Assembly (NCBI GenBank): GCA_964605095.1
Contig: CAZSBS010000028.1
Location: 1-26,486 of the forward strand
Direction of reading: 5' to 3'
DNA: 26,486 nt
Source of the DNA: JAUWQU01 sp964605095
GTDB lineage: Bacteria; Planctomycetota; Phycisphaerae; SM23-33
Both the position numbers and the translations under genes were made by a program. Every line of letters begins with the position of its first letter. Within the stretch, counting starts at the first letter, position 1. Below the pieces are notes generated by a model. The model was not told where the DNA came from, did no database searches, and worked only from the letters and a program-made list of their open reading frames with translations. Positions 23,231 through 26,486 of this stretch are shown in pieces.

Positions 23231-23250
23231 CCACGGGCTCGCGCCCGTGG
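23231..23250. repeat. Perfect 8-bp hairpin
   Basis: CCACGGGC-TCGC-GCCCGTGG, followed by CTATCG and then another small hairpin GTCCC-TGC-GGGAC (23264-23276). The GTCCCTGCGGGA motif recurs, inverted, inside the large palindromic element at 23618-23630, so these are shared modules. Confidence 0.6.
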
Positions 23251-23328
23251 CTATCGCCAAACGTCCCTGCGGGACTAAGAAGTTCCGCTGCAAAGAGTTG
23301 CGGCTTGCCAGAAATAATCCTCGCTCAC

Positions 23329-23396
23329 TTCTGGAGGGGGTGTGCGCAGATTTTCCGGCACGAGCTGTCGCCGGTCACGCGGCAGCGATAGGTTAC
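23329..23396 (+). repeat. Diverged direct repeat, copy 2
   Basis: Begins TTCTGGAGGGGGTG, has TCCGGCAC in the middle and ends GCGATAGGTTA, matching the order seen at 23048-23112. It abuts the 292-bp palindromic element at its right end. The two copies flank the perfect palindrome and hairpin cluster. Confidence 0.45.
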
Positions 23397-23398
23397 TT

Positions 23399-23690
23399 CT
23401 CAAACTGACCGGTTCGGTAGGCCCGGAGGGCCGATAGCATTTGGCCGGCCCTTGGGGCCCCTTACGGGGGGGCGTAAGCCCCCCGGAAACAAGGACTTTA
23501 GAACGTGAGCCCCGACGGGGCGACAGAAGGGTGAACCATGGGCTCTGCCGGTGTGTCGTTTCTGTCGCCCCTTCAGGGCTCTGCTGTATAAGTGGCTATT
23601 CACCGGGGGCTTACGCCCTCCCGCAGGGACGCTGTGCGCCGGCCAAATGCTGTCGCCCCATTCGGGGCTTTCAGAATCGGTCAGTTTGAG
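23399..23690. repeat. 292-bp imperfect palindromic mosaic element
   Basis: The ends are inverted repeats: CTCAAACTGACCGGTTC (left) against CTCAAACTGACCGATTC (right, reverse complement), 16 of 17 matching. Moving inward, both arms show the same modules in the same order: a GC hairpin, AGCATTTGGCCGG (exact in both, 23436-23448 and 23639-23651), a GC-rich spacer, GGGCGTAAGCCCCC, a variable stretch of about 25 bases, and GAGCCC...GGGGCGACAGAA. The centre is 23529-23559. The variable stretches have diverged while the modules are kept. It encodes nothing credible and no transposase is nearby. It resembles a MITE/REP-type mobile repeat; no clear target duplication is seen. Confidence 0.75.
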
Positions 23691-23730
23691 TTGCGTGGTC
23701 TCAGCGGGTGTGGTTCCCCGGCCGGGGCAT

Positions 23731-23760
23731 AAAAAATCGCCCGGCTTTCGCCGGGCGATT
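23731..23760 (-). terminator. Rho-independent terminator of the first PEP-CTERM gene
   Basis: AATCGCCCGGC-TTTC-GCCGGGCGATT is a perfect 11-bp stem with a 4-base loop (23735-23760). On the minus strand it is followed directly by a run of six T (23736-23731). It lies about 100 bases beyond the stop of the PEP-CTERM gene and matches its direction. Confidence 0.88.
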
Positions 23761-23825
23761 AGAAAGTCAAAGTCAATCGGGTTGTTCACTCAAGCGCGGT
23801 CGCTCTTCGATCCGCCAGAAGCGGA

Positions 23826-23870
23826 CTCAGGCTCTGCGGCAACCCTTAGACTACGCTCAGGCTCTGCGGC
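23826..23870. repeat. 15-bp direct repeat spanning the PEP-CTERM stop
   Basis: CTCAGGCTCTGCGGC occurs at 23826-23840 and again at 23856-23870, 30 bases apart. The second copy contains the stop codon and final Arg codons of the PEP-CTERM gene. The first copy lies just downstream and looks like a duplication of the gene end. Confidence 0.7.
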
Positions 23871-24618
23871 GGCGACGCAGCAGGGCCAATCCGCCAAGAC
23901 CCAGAAGAGCCATCGTGGCAGGTTCCGGGACCTCCAGCGATACATTGTCCCAGATCATCCGGTTGCCGAGACCGTTATCGTCTGTGACGCCAATGACAAT
24001 CGACATAGATTCGCCAATATGGCCGGCAATCGAACCAGCGTCAAACGTCCTGGAGATTTCCTGCCAATCACTACCGATAGGAACAACCACATCTACCGAG
24101 GCACTGGGGGTCAGTTGTACTCCGCCTGCCATCAGGTAGAATGCCAAAGGACCATCACCAGGACCACCAGCAGCACCGCTTACCATGGCCGAAATCGTAT
24201 AGACGTCGCCCTCTGTGATGATGCCCAGAGGACTGGTCGTTTCGACCCGTGCCTGACCACCCCAACCTGCAAAGATATTTATTGCGGAGGAACCATCCAC
24301 GCCATTCGCCCCGGTGTCAGGATTTCCTCCATGGATGCTTACCCATCCGGGGAGGTCGACGGGGCCGCCGACATCTGAATCCCCTGAACCATCACCCCAA
24401 GTCGCAGTGGCGGTGCCACCAGCCAACGAGACACCATCCCCAACGCCCTGTGCATAGCTGTCAAAGGCCCCAGGACCGGACAATGTCGCGGTGACTGTGT
24501 AGCCGGTTCCCGGTTTGTACAGTTGGAAATCGCCGCCGGGTATAATGGCTGCCTGCACAGTTCCGCTAAGTGCCACAACGACACCCAGCAACACCAACAT
24601 CATCAACTTACTTTTCAT
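23857..24618 (-). CDS. PEP-CTERM surface protein
   Basis: Exported protein of 253 residues. It starts MKSKLMMLVLLGVVVALSGT with a signal peptide cut near VQAA. The body is rich in Gly, Ser, Asp and Thr with beta-strand patterns (YTVTATLSGPGAF, VYTISAMVSGAAG, WQEISRTFDAGS, MSIVIGVTDDNG), suggesting a jelly-roll or carbohydrate-binding-like sandwich; no exact family was recognised. The C-terminus is VPEPATMALLGLGGLALL followed by RRRRRA (about 230-253), the PEP-CTERM sorting signal that exosortase cleaves before covalent surface anchoring. ATG 24618 has AGGAG seven bases upstream, whereas GTG 24624 is less well placed. It is monocistronic, closed by the terminator at 23731-23760. Confidence 0.88.
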   Translation of the reverse strand: MKSKLMMLVLLGVVVALSGTVQAAIIPGGDFQLYKPGTGYTVTATLSGPGAFDSYAQGVGDGVSLAGGTATATWGDGSGDSDVGGPVDLPGWVSIHGGNPDTGANGVDGSSAINIFAGWGGQARVETTSPLGIITEGDVYTISAMVSGAAGGPGDGPLAFYLMAGGVQLTPSASVDVVVPIGSDWQEISRTFDAGSIAGHIGESMSIVIGVTDDNGLGNRMIWDNVSLEVPEPATMALLGLGGLALLRRRRRA

Positions 24619-25295
24619 GACCACTCTCCTTTTTTAGGGTTTTTAGGGGCTACTGATACTGATAGGAAATTTGATTTTGCGACTACCAATCGTTCTGGCG
24701 GGCTGTTGAGCCGGGGGGGTTCGATCCCGCTTCTGTTCATGATGTACTACCTCCTTCTGAAGGGGTTCTCGAACATCCTCTCTCGTCCATCCCCTGCGGC
24801 ACGCTCGTGCCAAGCTCTCAAACGATGGACAACCGCCAGTCCTGATTTGCTCTATTTTCTCGGGCGAAGCCGTCGATCTTCTGCCGACCTCAGCCGACTC
24901 CAAACCTCATCTTGGTTGCATTCTACCACAACCTGCGATTCTGTCAAGTCACAAAAAGCTCAAACTGAGGTTTTTTTTCGGGACCTTCGGACACTCCCGG
25001 AATCCTCCGAAATCCCCCGCATGGTTCCCGAAGCGAACATGCCACAGGGCGGCAAGTTATGTCCCGTCATGGCGATTCGGTGTGGACAGGACCCCTCCGC
25101 GAGGATAGGTCACGGGCCATGGCTACGCCGGGCTTGGGCGCGACCTCCGGATGCCCGGGCTATCGTGGCCAGGCTTGGAGCAAGCGAATATCCTCGAGAT
25201 CGCCGGTCTGGCGGCGAAGCCCGGTTCCATCCGCGACACCCCCGTCGCGATGAGCGCAAATGCGCTGTGCGACATCTTACACTTGGCCATGTGAA
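24619..25295. other. Gene-free gap between two PEP-CTERM genes
   Basis: About 680 bases without a credible gene; part of it (24640-25000) is visibly less GC-rich than the neighbours. It should carry the promoter of the gene at 24618, but no clear box pair was found. It holds the tandem ACTGATACTGATA (24652-24664), two AAAACCCTAAAA-like stretches on the minus strand (24629-24649), and an eight-T run at 24971-24978 preceded by a very weak stem. A GTTCGATCCCGC string at 24719-24730 resembles a tRNA T-loop, but no tRNA folds around it. Confidence 0.5.
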
Positions 25296-26486
25296 TCAGC
25301 CAACAGGAGCTGCTCGCCGCCGGCGAGCCAGGCACGCAAGCAAGCCAAACCCAAGCAGCACGCACGTCGCGGGCTCGGGTATCACCGTCCAGTCGTTCAC
25401 TGCGTCGTAGTAGGCTGTCGGCGCTGCCTCAATCGAGGAGTCTACAATCATCCATTCGTCGATCATCGCCTGAATGTCCTCGAGCACGTTGCCGTCCACG
25501 TACACCCACAGGCCGTTGATATCGAGAATCGAGCCCTCGCCAACCGACAGGCTGAGCACGAACAGGCACTCGGGCCATTCGTCGCCGAATCCGTTGTACT
25601 CATCGTCAATCAGGACCAGGTCGGCGAAGTATCCATCGTCACCGACGACCAGCCCGCCGAGCGCGAAGTTGTCGGTCCACCCGCCGCCGCGCAGGCCCCC
25701 AACCTCCAACGTTAGGTCAGAGTCGACAAAGACCAGTGTGGTGTTTCCCAAGCCCGCCAGTGCGGCCGGGTCCTCGCTGCGATTGTCCATCGACGCACCG
25801 TTCATCACAATGATGGTTCCAGCCACCGCGGAGAAAGTGCTCTCCCGGCCGAACCACAGCAGGTCGGTCAGCACTATTTCAACCCCCGACGCCGTAACCT
25901 GCATGTCGCCCCAACCGTCGGAGCCGATAATCAGGCCCCCTGCCTCCAATGTTCCTCCGGAGATCACGTATGAGCCCTGCGAGTCCGTCTCAGAGCCAAG
26001 CACAAGGTCGCCCGGCACGAAGAGCTTTCCATCGTCGGACTGGGTCAACGTGCCCTTGCCGCAGACGCCGACAGTCATCATTCCCGCATGGAGTTCGCCG
26101 GTGCCCACAAGCTCGTACGTACCTTCGCCGACCCAATCACCGCCATCGTTCGCGGTCCCGAGCATGATGCTGTCAGCCGTGTTGAGCCCGCCGGTCTGCT
26201 GGAAGACTCCGCCGCCGACCTCGCCGACGACAAGCTCGCCGACCGACATCGTGCCGCTGTGCAGCTCATATCGGCCGTGTTCCTGGTAGCCGTAGCCGAT
26301 GCTGATGTAGCCTGCCAGCACATCGCCGGCATACTGCTTCATCTCGCACAGGCCCGGGCCTGACACGCTTATCCAGTCCGCGGTCAGGTCGCTGCCGGTG
26401 TGCATCTCATAGGTCGCCTTGGCATCCTCGTTCGCCCACAGGCTCAGGTCGCCCGCGATGACCTTTCCTGCGCGATGCTGGAACTC
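25296..26486 (-). CDS. PEP-CTERM protein with beta-repeat passenger, 5' end outside window
   Basis: The frame is open to the window end, so the N-terminus and signal peptide are missing; about 396 residues are seen. The visible part has repeated units of roughly 40-50 residues built on the pattern YEL.(S/G)G.L....(L/V)(V/I)VG, e.g. GRYELHSGTMSVGELVVGEV, GTYELVGTGELHAGMMTVGV and GSYVISGGTLEAGGLIIGSD, typical of right-handed beta-helix surface proteins. The end is VIPEPATCVLLGFGLLACLA plus RRRRAAPVG, a PEP-CTERM sorting signal for exosortase. An in-frame ATG at 26405 is not a true start because the repeat pattern continues upstream (ATYEM directly before it). No enzymatic motif is seen. A perfect 17-base palindrome (25312-25328) falls within the final codons. 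Confidence 0.88.
   Translation of the reverse strand, partial: EFQHRAGKVIAGDLSLWANEDAKATYEMHTGSDLTADWISVSGPGLCEMKQYAGDVLAGYISIGYGYQEHGRYELHSGTMSVGELVVGEVGGGVFQQTGGLNTADSIMLGTANDGGDWVGEGTYELVGTGELHAGMMTVGVCGKGTLTQSDDGKLFVPGDLVLGSETDSQGSYVISGGTLEAGGLIIGSDGWGDMQVTASGVEIVLTDLLWFGRESTFSAVAGTIIVMNGASMDNRSEDPAALAGLGNTTLVFVDSDLTLEVGGLRGGGWTDNFALGGLVVGDDGYFADLVLIDDEYNGFGDEWPECLFVLSLSVGEGSILDINGLWVYVDGNVLEDIQAMIDEWMIVDSSIEAAPTAYYDAVNDWTVIPEPATCVLLGFGLLACLARRRRAAPVG

Noticed and set aside
22950..23700. Possible CRISPR array
   Set aside because: Repeats are inverted, few, of unequal length and not separated by regular spacers; no cas gene is present.
23400..23790. Short open frames with HTG/CRR-like translations inside the palindromic element
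   Set aside because: They come from GC-rich inverted repeats, have no ribosome site and read similarly on both strands.
24715..24735. tRNA-like T-loop string GTTCGATCCCGC
   Set aside because: The stem does not pair properly and no acceptor, D or anticodon arm can be built around it.

Overview
This window looks like chromosomal DNA of a GC-rich, double-membraned bacterium. A planctomycete (Phycisphaerae-like) or a close relative in the PVC group is the best guess. The guess rests on two PEP-CTERM surface proteins, a DUF2341/PA14/PKD/TPR secreted protein, a fused YrdC + low-molecular-weight phosphatase gene, a Lol-like ABC/LolA operon, and long hairpin-rich intergenic repeats. No rRNA, tRNA, CRISPR array, prophage or transposase was found. 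The placement is inference from gene content, not from a phylogenetic marker.

Region 1 (1-5360) is a surface-glycan block. It holds a family-2 glycosyltransferase, a polyprenol-phosphate glycosyltransferase with its DUF2304 membrane partner on the minus strand, a divergent GT39/ArnT-like integral membrane glycosyltransferase, and an ArnC-like polyprenol-phosphate glycosyltransferase convergent with it. The reading frame of the GT39 gene has no stop at the end of its recognisable domain and runs antisense through the whole ArnC-like gene.

Region 2 (5361-7196) is one large iron-sulfur protein. It joins a NapH-like membrane polyferredoxin to a NapG-like ferredoxin domain and ends in a glycine-rich tail.

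Region 3 (7227-12032, minus strand) is a compact operon. In transcription order it encodes a HAD phosphatase (apparent CTG start), an FtsX/LolC-type permease, a LolD-type ATPase, a VTT/DedA-like membrane protein, a LolA-like lipoprotein, a possible 27-residue ORF linked by ATGA overlaps on both sides, and a CxxCxxCC (YkgJ-like) protein. Together this looks like an envelope lipoprotein or lipid trafficking unit.

Region 4 (12131-15954, plus strand) encodes a secreted multidomain DUF2341/PA14/PKD/TPR protein, the YrdC-phosphatase fusion and RpiB. The last two match the ywlC/ywlE/ywlF(rpiB) neighbourhood of Bacillus. A small degenerate tandem repeat and a hairpin close the region.

Region 5 (16130-19450, minus) is hisI, then trkH with a duplicated N-terminal membrane extension, then trkA, closely packed. 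Region 6 (19796-22854, minus) is a lone HicB-type antitoxin, serA, and a class V aminotransferase directly upstream of serA, probably a serine biosynthesis pair.

Region 7 (22855-23760) is about 900 bases without genes, full of inverted repeats, including a 292-bp mosaic palindrome with 16/17-matching ends. Region 8 (23857-26486, minus) has two PEP-CTERM proteins separated by about 680 bases of apparently non-coding DNA. The second gene runs off the window.
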